64,000 bases of DNA from Ascaphus truei (Eukaryota; Chordata; Amphibia; Anura; Ascaphidae). The position numbers were made by a program, and so were the translations under genes. The notes under the pieces are model-generated. The model was not told the origin of the DNA and made no database searches. It saw nothing but the letters and a program-made list of their open reading frames with translations. Position 1 is the first letter of the stretch; every line of letters starts with the position of its first letter. Location: assembly GCA_036426205.1 (NCBI GenBank), contig CM071570.1:69093585-69157584 (forward strand), written 5' to 3'. Below are positions 44,770 through 55,803 of this stretch, piece by piece.

Positions 44770-45620
44770 TGTCACGGTTGTGCTCGCCACAAACCAGGGT
44801 CGGACCGCATGGCTGAGGTGGGGTTATATAAGCACGACCTTAGACCGCGCAGGCTGATCCGGAATGCGAAATCCATAGTCAAACAAGCCAGGGTCAGGAC
44901 TGGAGAGAGCAGCGTAGTCAGTGGACGAGCCAGGGTCAGGATTGGAGACATCAGGGTAAACGTAGTCCAATCAGTGAGTCAACAACAGGAAATCAAGCAG
45001 GTCTTCCTGCTTCAGCGTAATTGCTGCAGGTCGGGAATGGGGTTTGCGCGAGTGGCGTCCATGGCCCATGGTGCCGGTCTCAGGAAGAAGAAGGCTGACC
45101 GGAGTGGGCACACCACCAGGCAGCACTTGTAAACCAATGCTTCAGCACAGGAGTCCAGACTGGGCCTCTGCGAGAAGAGAGAGCAGCAGACCTCAGGACT
45201 ACGAAGGCAGGCCTCTGCAATGGGAAAGGCAGCAGGCCTCTAGGAACATGGGGCTGAAGGAATACGCTGGGAAACCAATGCTTCAGCAGAGGAACCAGGA
45301 CAGGAACCAGGAACTTGGAACATGAACATAGAACCATGGAAACAGGAAACAAGGCGGCCAAACAGGTAGCTGTGGCAAACACAGTGAACATCGAAGAAGG
45401 ATTATGCTTGGCAGAGAGGGATTTTGGGAATGCAGTAATTAAAGGCCAGCGGGAAAATCCCCGGAGGAGGGTGTGAGGGCACTGCTCCAATGACTGAGTA
45501 CAAGGCTGGAGCTGCAGTAAATAGATTGCACAGCTGCAGTAGATACCAGGAGGAGTGTTCCAGGACTGCCCAGGTCTGCAAGGCAAGGTAACCAGTAAAC
45601 TCAGGTGTGGATTCCTTACA
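44770..45620 (-). repeat. 5' LTR (right)
   Basis: 851 bp. Its inner end forms an inverted repeat with internal sequence: 44741-44766 against 44781-44808. Confidence 0.85.
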
Positions 45621-46639
45621 GGTAGATCATTCGGCCATCTACTGTAATAACATTAAGGGATTACATATTGTGACAGTTCTTACAGAAATCACCAGGTACC
45701 TTTTAAAAGTGCACTTACTGTAGAAGCGTCTCTTTCTGTAAGAGGGCACAAAGAAGCAAATCACTCTCCCATTAATTAAAGGGATATACCCCCAAAGCTC
45801 ATGTGGAATAGCAAATAACTACATGACATAGACATCCACTACAGTTAATAAACATTTAAAAAATGAAAAAAAGGAAATCCCAATCACCAAAAATGTTGAG
45901 CATCATATTTAAAGTGTGTGAGTGTGTGTGCGTGTTTGCATGCATGTGTGAAGGAATACGCTGGGAAACCAATGCTTCAGCAGAGGAACCAGGACAGGAA
46001 CCAGGAACTTGGAACATGAACATAGAACCATGGAAGGAAACAGGAAACAAGGCGGCCAAACAGGTAGCTGTGGCAAACACAGTGAACATCGAAAGAGATT
46101 ATGCTTGCAGAGAGGGATTTTGGGAATGCAGTAATTAAAGGCCAGCGGGAAAATCCCCGGGAGGAGGTGTGAGGGCACTGCTCCAATGACTGAGTACAAG
46201 GCTGGAGCGCAGTAAAAGATTGCACAGCTGCAGTAGATACCAGGAGGGTAGTTCAGGACCTGCCCAGGTCTGCAAGGCAAGGTAACCAGTAAACTCAGGT
46301 GTGGATTCCTTACAGGTAGACATTCGGCCATCTAATGTAAACATTAAGGGATTACATTGTGACAGTTCTTACAGAAATCACCAGGTACCTTTTAAAAGTG
46401 GCACTTACTGTAGAAGCGTCTCTTCTGTAAGAGGGCACAAAGAAGCAAATCATCTCCCCATTAATTAAAGGGATATACCCCCAAAGCTCATGTGGAATAG
46501 CAAATAACTACATGACATAGACATCCACTACAGTTAATAAACATTTAAAAAATGAGAAAAAGGAAATCACAATCACCAAAAATGTTGAGCATCATATTTA
46601 AAGTCTGTGAGTGCGTGTGCGTGTTTGCATGCATGTGTG
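45257..46639 (+). repeat. Tandem duplication of LTR edge plus flank (period about 693 bp)
   Basis: Unit 1 (45257-45950) spans the outer part of the right LTR and about 330 bp of flank. Unit 2 (45951-46639) repeats it with many one-base gaps. Duplicating LTR together with flank means the event followed insertion, or is an assembly artefact. Confidence 0.85.
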
Positions 46640-47394
46640 CGAAAAAAAAGTGCAAATGTAATGCAGAAACAAAAGGAAATACCGCCGCCTTTCGAGTCCA
46701 ATATGGTTAATGTGCTGGAAGTCTAATAAGTGAGGAGAAATGTCCAAAGGAGCAACCTTTCAGATAGTCAGATATGATTTTCTCCGTGCGTTGCGTGATA
46801 TGAAACGAAATAGAGAAAAATATAGTGCAACATAGCCAACACAAGAAATGAAAATCAAATGATGAAAAAACATAAAACGATAACTGACACACCGACATGA
46901 CAATACAGTACAAACATGTGACACACAATAGCAAGGCTGAGAATAAAAAGCTAATTTAATACAAAAATAAAACAATATAAAATGGATGATATGCGAGTGA
47001 CAGAGAGACCGCCGGTCCGGTGGAGTAAAACCGGAGCCCTACTCACAGAATGGAGGATGTACACAGGCAGTGGATTTCAGCTGTAGAGAGATGTAAATCC
47101 TTCTCCAGTCACACTGAAGCGCTTGTAGGCGTACTCCTGTGCTTCACCGCGTTCCTCAGGTGGATGTTGCGTCACTGGGGGGCGGGCCTTGAGCGGAAAA
47201 GTTCTTCCTGCTTCTGATCCACGTCTGTCGCGTTACTCTCGTCAATTCATCAGAATAAGCTTCTGAAGATTAACCTACGCGTGAAATGTAATGCGCTAAA
47301 GAGGCCATTTGTTGAAATGCGTAGGGTGAGACAGTGCCTAAACAGCATGTGGCAGAGATTTCTTGTCGATCCCTACCAAGCTTTTTATTATCAA
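46640..47394. other. No gene recognised; CpG-bearing retroposon tail
   Basis: 46640-47000 is A-rich. 47000-47340 has GC-rich words such as CACCTGAGGAACGCGGTGAAGC (minus), reminiscent of the hammerhead-like tails but not foldable to a full core. Confidence 0.35.
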
Positions 47395-47664
47395 TGGGTA
47401 GAGGGAGTGGGGGTAGTTGCTCCTGGGATGGTTGTTAGGCCCCTGAGGTGGGTAGCGGGAGGAGGGGTTAACTACTTAATTACCATAGCGGTTAATTATC
47501 GTTAAAGTGCTTAAGGGTAGTTAGATTTTTTTATTTTACTGTCAATACCCAATGAAAACGAGCAGGATGAGGACGGCCTTCAACACATACTTCAGTCTGA
47601 CTTTTTGAGACTCGAAAACTGGATTTCCCAAAACAAACTGTTTTTAAACACTGACAAGACTGTA

Positions 47665-48905
47665 ACAATGCGATACGCTCTCTGACCAGGAGACTTAGGA
47701 AGGATTTGTTCCTGTAAAGTACCCCTAGTTTGGCATAGGTCTGGTTGTCTGGGTATCAATGTGCATCCCGAATGTTAAGTGGGAGTCAAACCATAAGCCC
47801 AGGTATTTAAAACTAGTGACAGGTGTTAGGGTGGGTGTTGCGTTGGTTCTAATCAGGAGCTCAGTCCCTGGAAGCTTTACAAATTTAGTCTTGGTCCCAA
47901 ATACCATTATTACAGTCTTGTCAGTGTTTAAAAACAGTTTGTTTTGGGAAATCCAGTTTTCGAGTCTCAAAAAGTCAGACTAAAGTATGTGTTGAAGGTC
48001 AGAGAGGCTGTGTGCATATAGGATTGTGTCATCTGCATACATGTGTATTGAGGCTTCCTTACAAGCTGTGGGAAGATCATTAATGAACACTGAGAAGAGT
48101 AGGGGCCCCAGAACAGAGCCTTGCGGGACACCACAGGTGATATCCAGGGGGTTGGAGTTAGAGCCTGAGATGGACACATGTTGGGATCTTCCTGATAGGT
48201 AGGACTGAAACCAGTTTAAAGCATGTTTCCCTATTCCAGAGCTCTGGAGTTTGTTAAGCAGGATAACATGATCAACTGTGTCAAAAGCCTTTGCAAAATC
48301 TAGGAATACTGCACCAGTGAGTTGTCCCCGTTCCATTCCACACTGGATTTCATTGCAAACTTTTAGCAGGGTAGTTACGGTGGAGTGTTTGGGACGAAAC
48401 CCAGACTGGAATTGGTTAGGGAAATTTGTCTTGGTGTAGAAATCGCTTAATTGGGAGTGGACACATTTTTCCATAACTTTGGATAGAATTGGGAGAAGTG
48501 AGATTGGCCTGAAGTTTGAGACAGTGTTTTTGTCCCCACTTTTGAAGATTGGGACAACTCTGGCAGTTTTCCAGGTCTTAGGGATATGGCCTGCAGACAG
48601 GATAGAGTTGACTATGGACGCAATTGGTTTGGCAATGGCTGGGGCACCAAGTCGTAGGAACCTAGATCGTAGTAAGTCGGGTCCACATTGGCTGCTTAGT
48701 TTTAGTTTGAGGAGCGCTTGTGTAATCTCCTCTTCAGACACTGGGCTAAATTGAAAATTGTGGGCAGTGTTGGGAGGGGGTGGGACTGTAGGGATACTCC
48801 CAGGATGAGATTCATGTTTGGGGTTTGTGCTGCGTTTCGCTAATAAGTTAGTGGCACACCCCACAAAGTAGTCATTGAATGCATTTGCAATGTCAGTGGG
48901 GTTTG
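47665..48905 (-). pseudogene. LINE reverse transcriptase
   Basis: RT of the CR1/Rex1/L2-like group. Motifs: KTARVVPIFKSGDK, NFRPISLLPILSKVMEK, GFRPKHST, AVFLDFAKAFDTVDH (first catalytic Asp), GVPQGSVLGPLLFSVFINDL, MYADDTILYA (catalytic YADD), then LENWISQNKLFLNTDKT and FKYLGLWFD. The only break between 48864 and 47725 is a TAG near 47978. The 73-bp sense duplicate at 47590 has a Gln codon there, so the stop arose after the insertion. RT thumb and C-terminus are cut by the inversion. Confidence 0.88.
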
Positions 48906-49021
48906 TCAGAGTAATATCCCCCTTAGTGATATTACTTGGTTGTTGATGGTTAGGAGGCTGGAATATATTGTTGATAACCTTCCAGAAGTTAGCTGGGTTT
49001 GATGTATTTTGGTGGAGATTG

Positions 49022-49650
49022 TCAGAGTAATATTATGCTTTTGCATGCCTTGTTTGCCTTGTGCACAGTGTACCGCATGCATCTGTAGTAATTGAGATCC
49101 TTGGTAGTGCCAGTTACTTTGTAGCATTTCCACAAGGCATCCCTGAACTGGTAGAGTGCTATAAGGTCAGTTGTAACCCATGGAAGGTGGGCCCCCCGTA
49201 CCGTTATTTTGCGTAGTGGAGCATGGGTATCGCAGAGTTTTAAGAACTCGGATTGGAAATAGTCGAGCGCAGAATCGGGGTCAGGAATTAAATGGAATCT
49301 GTGCCATGGGCAGTTGGTAAGGTCATCCAGAAACTGTTGTGGGTTAACGTTTTTAAATGTTCTAGTGAGGAGAACTTTAGGGCTTGATTGGGGCGGTTTA
49401 ATTTTCCTTACACAGTACACAGACAGCATGGTCACTAAAAATGTAAGGAAGGATGCCAGAGGATTGGATTCTGCTGGGGTTTGAGGAGAGAATCCAGTCT
49501 AGCAAGGAATGGTTATGCGATTTCAGGTTTATCCATGTGGGTTGGGAAATGAGTATTGATAGGTTAAGTGACTTGAGTTGTATCTGGATTTTGTGGTTTT
49601 TAGGGTCAAGCCAATTGAAGTTGAAATCCCCTAGAACTAGCAGCTCACTC
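49022..49650 (-). pseudogene. LINE apurinic-type endonuclease, C-terminal half and linker
   Basis: APE-type endonuclease motifs LLVLGDFNFNW, HSLLDWILSS and YIFSDHAVCV (49398-49650), which form the catalytic Asp/His end of the domain. The linker to the RT follows (49022-49435, LPWVTTDLIALYQFRDALWK). The N-terminal half of the nuclease is missing, lost at the inversion junction near 49650. One or two frameshifts separate it from the RT. Confidence 0.8.
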
Positions 49651-49963
49651 CGGCCGTTCCTCTTTCTCTTACCGTACACCCCAAAACTGGAACAACCTAC
49701 CAGAGACTCTCACATCCACCACCAGTTTAAGTTCTTTCAAATCTAAGGCTGTCTCACATTTTAATCTGGTCTGTAACTGTTTCATACACCCATAATATAT
49801 ATTTTCTTTAACTGTGCATGCAATGTCTTGTATATAATGTATACCCTGTTCATTTATGTAACTGTATTTGTAACCATGTATTATTTGTCTTAACTCTGTG
49901 CCCAGGACATACTTGAAAACGAGAGGTAACTCTCAATGTATTACTTCCTTGTAAAATATTTTA

Positions 49964-49990
<27 letters not shown>
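49650..49990 (+). mobile_element. Sense 3' end of the twin-primed LINE
   Basis: Reads out the C-terminal peptide (TPQNWNNLPETLTSTTS), a stop, a 3' UTR with GGACATACTTGAAAACGAGA and a TAAATAAA repeat tail (49966-50005). This tail type is typical of CR1/Rex1-clade LINEs. Confidence 0.75.
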
Positions 49991-50003
<13 letters not shown>

Positions 50004-50147
50004 AAATAAGTAAGTACGACTTTTATTTACTATATGCTGGCTGGGTTATATTTTATTTTTAATTGTCAAATGCGCTATTAAAAACACACAGATACACAGT
50101 ACGCTCTCAGAAACCCCCCCAAAATTACCTCAGAATATATATATGTG

Positions 50148-50936
50148 TGTAACGGTATGAGGCCCCCCCAATCTCATATTGGCCCCTATGTGCATAATCT
50201 GCCCCCAGTTACATCTCAGTGTAGTGTGGTGCACCTGCTGGCTCACAGGACTCCTGAGTCTCCCGCTGGTTGGTAGTGGGGATTTCACCATGACAGGCGT
50301 ATGAGGTAGTGCTGAGTTCTAGTCACAGTTGGTACAGCGCCTCCATCCCTTCCAGATCCCCATGATAGCAGGGAGGAGTTTCTGGAAGAGAACTCCTGGG
50401 TGAATCTTCTTGCTGAATAACTCCAGTCTCAGGCAAGAAGGGTCTCTTGAACAAGGGCATCTTTATTTGCATGGTACATGACAGACTGCCCATCATAGCG
50501 GCCGACACTTAGCCGCACATCTTGTAGCTGCACTTCATTAGGAAGGTCCCTCCTAACTCTTTAATCAGCCAGGTATAGTTCTGCCACCTCTCCCCTAAGG
50601 GAGACTACCAGCTGTGCCAGAGCCCTGGACACAGTGGGGTCTGCTTGTCACTCTCTGCAACTCACTCTTGAACACTGCAGACACTTGAACAGCCTTGAAC
50701 ACAGGATGAACTCCCTAACTTTAGGAAGTGATGCGTAACATATAGGTTCCAGAAAGACCCACCTCTGTGTCACTAATAGTGGACACAGAACATGCTGTCA
50801 CTTCCTTTGCTACACTTACACATCACAGGGGTTGAGGGCAAACCTCCATGATGACTACTGGCAACCCAGCCCTCTTAACAGGGGTTACTGCACAGCATTA
50901 GAGAGATATGTAACACCAATTTTACACAGGGCTACA
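50148..50936 (-). mobile_element. Solo LTR
   Basis: 789 bp, TGTAACGG ... GGGCTACA, with TGTG on both sides (50144-50147 and 50937-50940) as possible target duplication. Strand uncertain. No coding sequence. Confidence 0.55.
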
Positions 50937-50947
50937 TGTGTATAAGT

Positions 50948-51173
50948 ATCGAAAGGAGTGCTACTGGGCGTGGCTAATTTGTATAAAACAAGAAATAAAG
51001 AAGTCCAGAGCAACATCCAATGTGACAAAAATACACAGTGAAATACCTATATATCTCTTGAAAAAATATACATAGGTATTTCACTATGTATTTTTGTCAC
51101 ATTGGATGTTGCTCTGGACTTCTTTGTTTCTTGTTTTATACAATTAGCCATGCCCAGTAGCACTCCTTTGACA
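50948..51173. repeat. Hairpin MITE with about 110-bp arms
   Basis: Left arm (50948-51062) and right arm (51063-51173) are complementary with few mismatches, including TCCAGAGCAACATCCAATGT / ACATTGGATGTTGCTCTGGA. The right arm alone recurs at 58664-58743. Confidence 0.9.
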
Positions 51174-51176
51174 GTT

Positions 51177-51194
51177 ATACACACACACACACCA

Positions 51195-51268
<74 letters not shown>
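51177..51268. repeat. (AC)n microsatellite
   Basis: About 90 bp of CA repeats with two short breaks. Confidence 0.95.
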
Positions 51269-51269
<1 letters not shown>

Positions 51270-51270
<1 letters not shown>

Positions 51271-51516
51271 TTTTGGTAATTTGGGGGGGGGTTCTGAGAG
51301 CTTGCTGGGTATCTGTGTGTTTATTAACATTGTCCAGCTGGTCTCAGCTGTTTTGGAGGCTAGTGGCTCCTCCCATCCAGGGTTTAAAGCTACCCACTGT
51401 CCAAGTAAGCAGGTTTTCTTTTCATGCAGCTGGTTGCGACAAGTTCAATGCCAGGACCATCCTTTCCCTAATTATAGAGGTAAATAAGGATTTTAACCAG
51501 TTAGTGTTAGGACCTG
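51270..51516 (+). repeat. Dispersed repeat family B, copy 3, interrupted by a PLE pair
   Basis: Diverged relative of 8440-8800 (GTCCAGCTGGTCTCAGCTG, TTAGTGTTAGGACC). It resumes at 58563 on the other side of the PLE insertion. Confidence 0.65.
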
Positions 51517-52356
51517 GGGTACAGAAAGAAAGGGGGAGCACAGGTAGAGGAATGGTATAGTAATATGTATAACCTCTAATAAATGATGGTGGGGGTAATA
51601 AAAATGGAAACACACTTACACTGCTTTGTGTAAATGCTGTCACATCAAGGTTTCTTTGTGGTCTTCTTTTTTCTGCTATGGTGGTTTTCTTTCTTCTCAG
51701 GTCCATGTATATTCTTAGGTTCGCCAACGACTTTCTATTCAGACGTCGCCCTCGAGGCAAACAGATATATAAACAAAGTTTAAGGGAAAGTACAAATAAT
51801 AGTATTGGGTGTCAGGCTATGATGTAAAATAAAGCAGCAAATAACTGCAGTCACTCACACGGACAACTGTGAGTGCAACCTATGGGGGAAATATCTTTTC
51901 TTTTTTCACATGGAGGGTGACCGTGTTCAGTGTCTTATAAACACATACAGATAGTAGGTGATAAATGATAAGTATAAAAATAATAAGTATAAAAATGATA
52001 CTCACACGGCCTTGTGTGAGTAAGCACACATATGGGTATCTTTTTTTTTTAAACTTCTTTTAGCTTCAATGTTGGCTTAAAGGTATAGGGAGAGTGGCAG
52101 GACGCTCCTCCCCTTTAGTAATGAGACGAAGTACAGTCTCAAATGCAGAGTACCAGTCCTTTATTAAGCATTAAAAAACACTAAAATAAAACAGAAAAGA
52201 TAAAAAACGAATAAAAGAATACAGCCAGTCTGTAGGATGAGTTATCGTAGGGCACGTGGCACGCAGCTAACTGCCTCCGTGTCTGGATATGGTGCTGCGT
52301 TCCTGGTGTCCTACTCCTCGACAGTGGCTGTGAGTGTCCAAAATTGCTAACAAGAA

Positions 52357-52398
52357 AGAGCAATGCGTTTCGCCCCTTTGTGGGCTTCCTCAGGCTCC
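52357..52398 (-). ncRNA. Hammerhead-like motif, left arm
   Basis: Reverse-strand equivalent of 57517-57558: helix I GGAGC/GCTCT, CTGAGGA, extra A, helix II GCCC/GGGC, GAAA, CGCA, TT. Confidence 0.5.
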
Positions 52399-53669
52399 GT
52401 AGATGGCGGGATAAGGCTGATACCGGTATATATGCTACTGGTAGCCAATCCCCTGTCTTGTAAGCGTAATTGATCTTGATTAATAAATTAAAACTCTTAA
52501 CTGCTCCGTACATATGTCATTGAGGGTAAAAACTTCATTGTGAATACACTAGAGACACGTGCCGACATGAGTGCATAAATAAAGGAACATATAATGATGT
52601 CCCAATGGGAAAATAAGTGTAACGATATTTTGGTGCTGGGTGACATTGTATAGGCATATTAATACTGCCACAATGTCAAACATCTGTGCAGAAGTGCAGA
52701 TGTGCAAAGAACTGATTACAGGTCATAATGTGAATTTTAAAAAGTGTGACATGTGCATATAATTGTGACAAATAAGTGAATAGGTGTAGTGTGTGCCCCG
52801 ACTTAGACACACATTCAAAAGTAAACACATACAATTGTGATATCAGTGTTTAAAGATTTTCAAGGTGTATGCCAAACATAATACTGGCATATTTCAATGA
52901 ATAAAGTGGGTATCCCTATGTGAGTCCTATAAAGGTGTGTAAATACACGTGTAATGTGGTATACTTTTCTTTATGTAAACCATGGTATAATTATAACCAT
53001 TAAGGTAGATGAATCGATTGAAACATATAAAGACATAATAAAACAATATATCAATAAAATTGATTGATTAATATACAATGATATTGAAATATGCACATTA
53101 ATATGCAAGAGCTATGAATTACGCACAATATGTGCACATATCCAAAATAGTTTATATGTAAAGTACTATATAATCAATCAGAGTGTATATTTTCAGAGTA
53201 TCATGTGATATAGTAGTCTGTGCATTAAAATGATTGGGCAGGATATAGTGCTATTTAGAAAAAAAAAATATTCATATTGTAATAAAAAAAACATAGATAA
53301 TACATATATGTATTCAGAAGTTTAAAAAATGCTTTTAGTTATCAGAACGTACAAAAAATACAGAAAATCTTCTGAAAACATATTACATATATGATTTACA
53401 GTATGGACATGAATCTGAAAAGAATCAGAAAGGGTAAGAGTAAATAGACATATATTTTATAATAGAGACATATTGTAATATGAACTATAAACATATCTAG
53501 AAAATACCAACTTTTTCTGTCGGGGTTGGAAAAATAGTTAGGCGGTAATAATGTCTGGAAAAGAGAGAGGAGGGGGAGAGGGGAGGGGATGGCACAAGGC
53601 TGGGAGTTGTGAGGCGAAGAGTACTGGAAACTATATGAATGCCCCCAGATCTATATCTATATTCATACT

Positions 53670-55140
53670 CTGGGGTCAAGGTTTTAAGTTATAGATCCAG
53701 TATGTTTTCTCTTGGCATAGTCTTGGAATCTGTTCGCCTCTCCAGGTGGGATCTACTCTCTCGATCCCTTAAAAACTGAGACTCTCCGGGTTCCTTCGTG
53801 GAATAGACTAAAATGTCTTGAGACACTGTGTGGTTAATACTGCTTGCGTATGTTACCCATGGCTCCAAAATGGTACCTCAAAGGTCCGAGGTACATCCAC
53901 ATATTGGAGACACACCACACAGCAAGCGCAGGTATACAACAAAGTCTGTACGGCAGCTGATCGCATTTTTAATTTAAACATTTCCTTAGTTACGTTAGAC
54001 TGAAAAACCGCTTTATCTCCTTGCGTTGGTTTGCACACGCTTTGCAGCTAATACAATTAAAAAAAGCCTATGGGGGAGGTAGCCAGTTTTGGTTGTTGCT
54101 CACTATTTCTCTCCTAAATGTACTAGGTGCCAACTGTGACTTAATGCAGGGAGCTTTTCTATAGATAACCTTTGGTACTGGGGGATATATGTCCCTTTAA
54201 AATGGGATCTAACTGTACTACATGCCAATGTTTTTGTATAATGTCTTCACCTTTGCACGCGTCTGTGCTATATGTAGTAATGAACGCTGACGTGAAAGTA
54301 GTGCTTTTCTTTTCGTGTGGTTTTTAGCAGTTCCTCTCTTGGGATCAGGGTGGTTTATTCTTGCTGCGTTTATCCGTTCTGGCTTGTAGCCTCGTTCTAA
54401 AAATCTATCCTTTAATTTATGCGTTTGTTCTTAGAAAGTTATTCGCATCTGTATGTTTAAAGAAAGTTTTGGTTTTGATTTCTTTATTTTTGACATATAT
54501 GGTGAGGTCAAGGAAATTTATAGCTTCTCTGCTATATCTGTGTGAATACTACTGCGCGGCACAGTTTATTCGAGCATGCTTTGCCCGTTCTGTGCACGCA
54601 GGAGTAGCATGGCGCGCGCGACGAGTGTGACGGGAGCGCCGCCCAAGCAGCGGAAGAGCGCCTCGATCGGGGCGCTCTCCCTCCCGCTGCCGGGTCCGCC
54701 GGGTCCCGGAACCCCTGCCGTGGGTCCGCGATAGCGGGACACCAGGGCTCCCTCGGGGAGCCTGGACGCGCGTGCAGGGGCGCACGTCCCGAAGACGCGT
54801 GACGCGCGTCTATGACGCGCGGCACGCCGAGGGGCGGCCACTAGCAAGCGGGAAATCTCCGGCTTGGGATCTGGCCGCAGTGCAATTAAATGTGTCGCCA
54901 GTGTAGATTGACCTAATGTTGTTGATATATTCATAAATTCTTTAATGTCTCTTCATTCCCTTACCATAGAAATAATACGTCATCTATGTCGCGGTGCCAG
55001 GAGACCAAGTTTGCCCCAAACCGGTGTTCGGACCAGATGTTATTGTCTTCCCGTGGAGGTGGAGGGTTGGTCAGCGCACGGGATTTTGCTCAAACGTAGA
55101 GATAAGAGGTAGGAAGATATGGAACACGGTATTAGTGTTT
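53670..55140 (-). pseudogene. PLE D: RT end and GIY-YIG region, decayed
   Basis: From 55140 down: NNIWSEHRFGANLVSWHR then DIDDVLFLW (the YIDD box with Tyr changed to Asp, both catalytic Asp kept; about 54985), interrupted by the multi-hairpin element (54540-54900). It resumes as REAINFLDLTIYVKNKEIK, then a linker with many stops, then KLATSPIGFF and CKPTQGDKAVFQSNVTK (53850-54070) and the endonuclease C-terminus. Multiple stops; non-functional. Confidence 0.75.
54540..54900 (+). mobile_element. GC-rich multi-hairpin element, copy H3, nested in PLE D
   Basis: Same order of hairpins as H2, with small gaps. The first hairpin has stem ends GCACAG/CTGTGC (54559-54564 / 54590-54595) around a loop sharing TTTATTCGAGCAT and TTTGCCCGTT with H2. 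It splits the PLE RT, so it inserted after the PLE. Confidence 0.72.
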
Positions 55141-55789
55141 TTAGTAATCGAACGGTACAATACGCGCAAAAAGACTTTGGAATTAAAAATGTATGAAAAT
55201 ATATTTTTAAAAAAGCTTAAAACTCTTTGGAATTAAAGAACCTTGGTAATTAAAGTAAATATATGAAAAAATATATTCTAAAATAGCTTAAAAATCCTTA
55301 AATAAAAATCTTAATAAAATTTAAATGGAATTGTGTGGTTTTTTGTGAACAGAAGCAGAATATGTGTCTATAGTGGGTGACTAACAGGGGTGTGTTTATT
55401 AGCCTGTTGTTAGTCTGAGTTAAAAAGGGGATAATGGGGCTGGGTTAGCAGAGTTTAATGCGCAGTCTTCCTTCACGGAATGCTGCTAAAAACAATAGCT
55501 TTCTCACCTCTGGTGGTGGAGGCAGTAGACGTGAGTTGCTTCTCCCCGGGGGGCCCAAATAGAAAGAAAGGCCGAACTCGGTGAGTGAGCAAAATAGAAT
55601 TTATGGTACAGAAAACAAAGTCAAAATAACATCACGGGTACAGCTTATTAAAACAGCCCAGCATCAGCCTGATCGTCGGTGATTTCCTCTCACCAGTACA
55701 GCTCCCGTGGTCGCGTCCGATGTCAGCAGGCTGGCTGGGTCCTTCAATCAATGGGCTCCGGCAGGGAACAACTAGTTTCGCAATAATGC
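55141..55789. other. Spacer between PLE arms; unknown element tail
   Basis: AT-rich with duplicated ATATATTTTTAAAAAAGCTT-like words (55200-55290), then a GC-richer part. It ends in a hammerhead-like motif at 55764-55803. No gene recognised. Confidence 0.4.
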
Positions 55790-55803
55790 TTCGTCAGGCT
55801 GAT
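55764..55803 (-). ncRNA. Hammerhead-like motif between the PLE arms
   Basis: Minus strand: CTGACGA (matches CTGANGA), extra A, helix II GCA/TGC around TTAT, then GAAA, CTAG and TT. Helix I is weak (AGC/GTT). Confidence 0.38.

Larger units (their letters stand above)
40421..45620 (-). mobile_element. 5.2-kb LTR element with unrecognised ORFs and no RT
   Basis: LTRs 40421-41272 and 44770-45620 (about 850 bp, near-identical, TGTCAC...TTACA on plus) flank 3.5 kb. A purine-rich tract lies against the left LTR on the minus strand (41273-41291), so the element reads right to left. Possible 5-bp target duplication GATAG/GGTAG with one mismatch. No RT, RNase H or integrase is seen, so it needs helper functions. 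Confidence 0.78.
47590..49990 (-). mobile_element. Rex1/CR1-like LINE with twin-priming inversion
   Basis: Non-LTR retrotransposon. Endonuclease and RT lie on the minus strand (47665-49650), while the 3' end with the C-terminal WNNLP-type peptide, 3' UTR and (AAAT)n tail lies on plus (49650-49990). The 5'-most coding sequence touches the 5'-most part of the sense segment, exactly the twin-priming layout. A third, 73-bp sense piece (47590-47662) repeats RT sequence found inverted at 47908-47985. Confidence 0.8.
47395..50147 (+). repeat. Dispersed repeat family M, copy 4, split by a LINE
   Basis: 47395-47590 and 49990-50147 are the two halves: GAGTGGGGGTAGTTGCTCC ... GACGGCCTTCA, then ACTTTTATTTAC..GCTGGCTGGGTTA. 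In copy 1 these are contiguous (11296-11350). The LINE at 47590-49990 interrupts them. Confidence 0.7.

Noticed and set aside
47100..47340. CACCTGAGGAACGCGGTGAAGC and GAAATGCGTAGG words as another hammerhead
   Set aside because: The boxes are not in the right order or spacing to form the three helices.
48479..48754. Plus-strand frame of 91 codons
   Set aside because: It is antisense shadow of the LINE reverse transcriptase.
53390..53402. TACAGTA in PLE D against CACGTA in PLE E as a third scar pair
   Set aside because: The partner site is not a clean TA, so it does not show a simple 5-bp gain.
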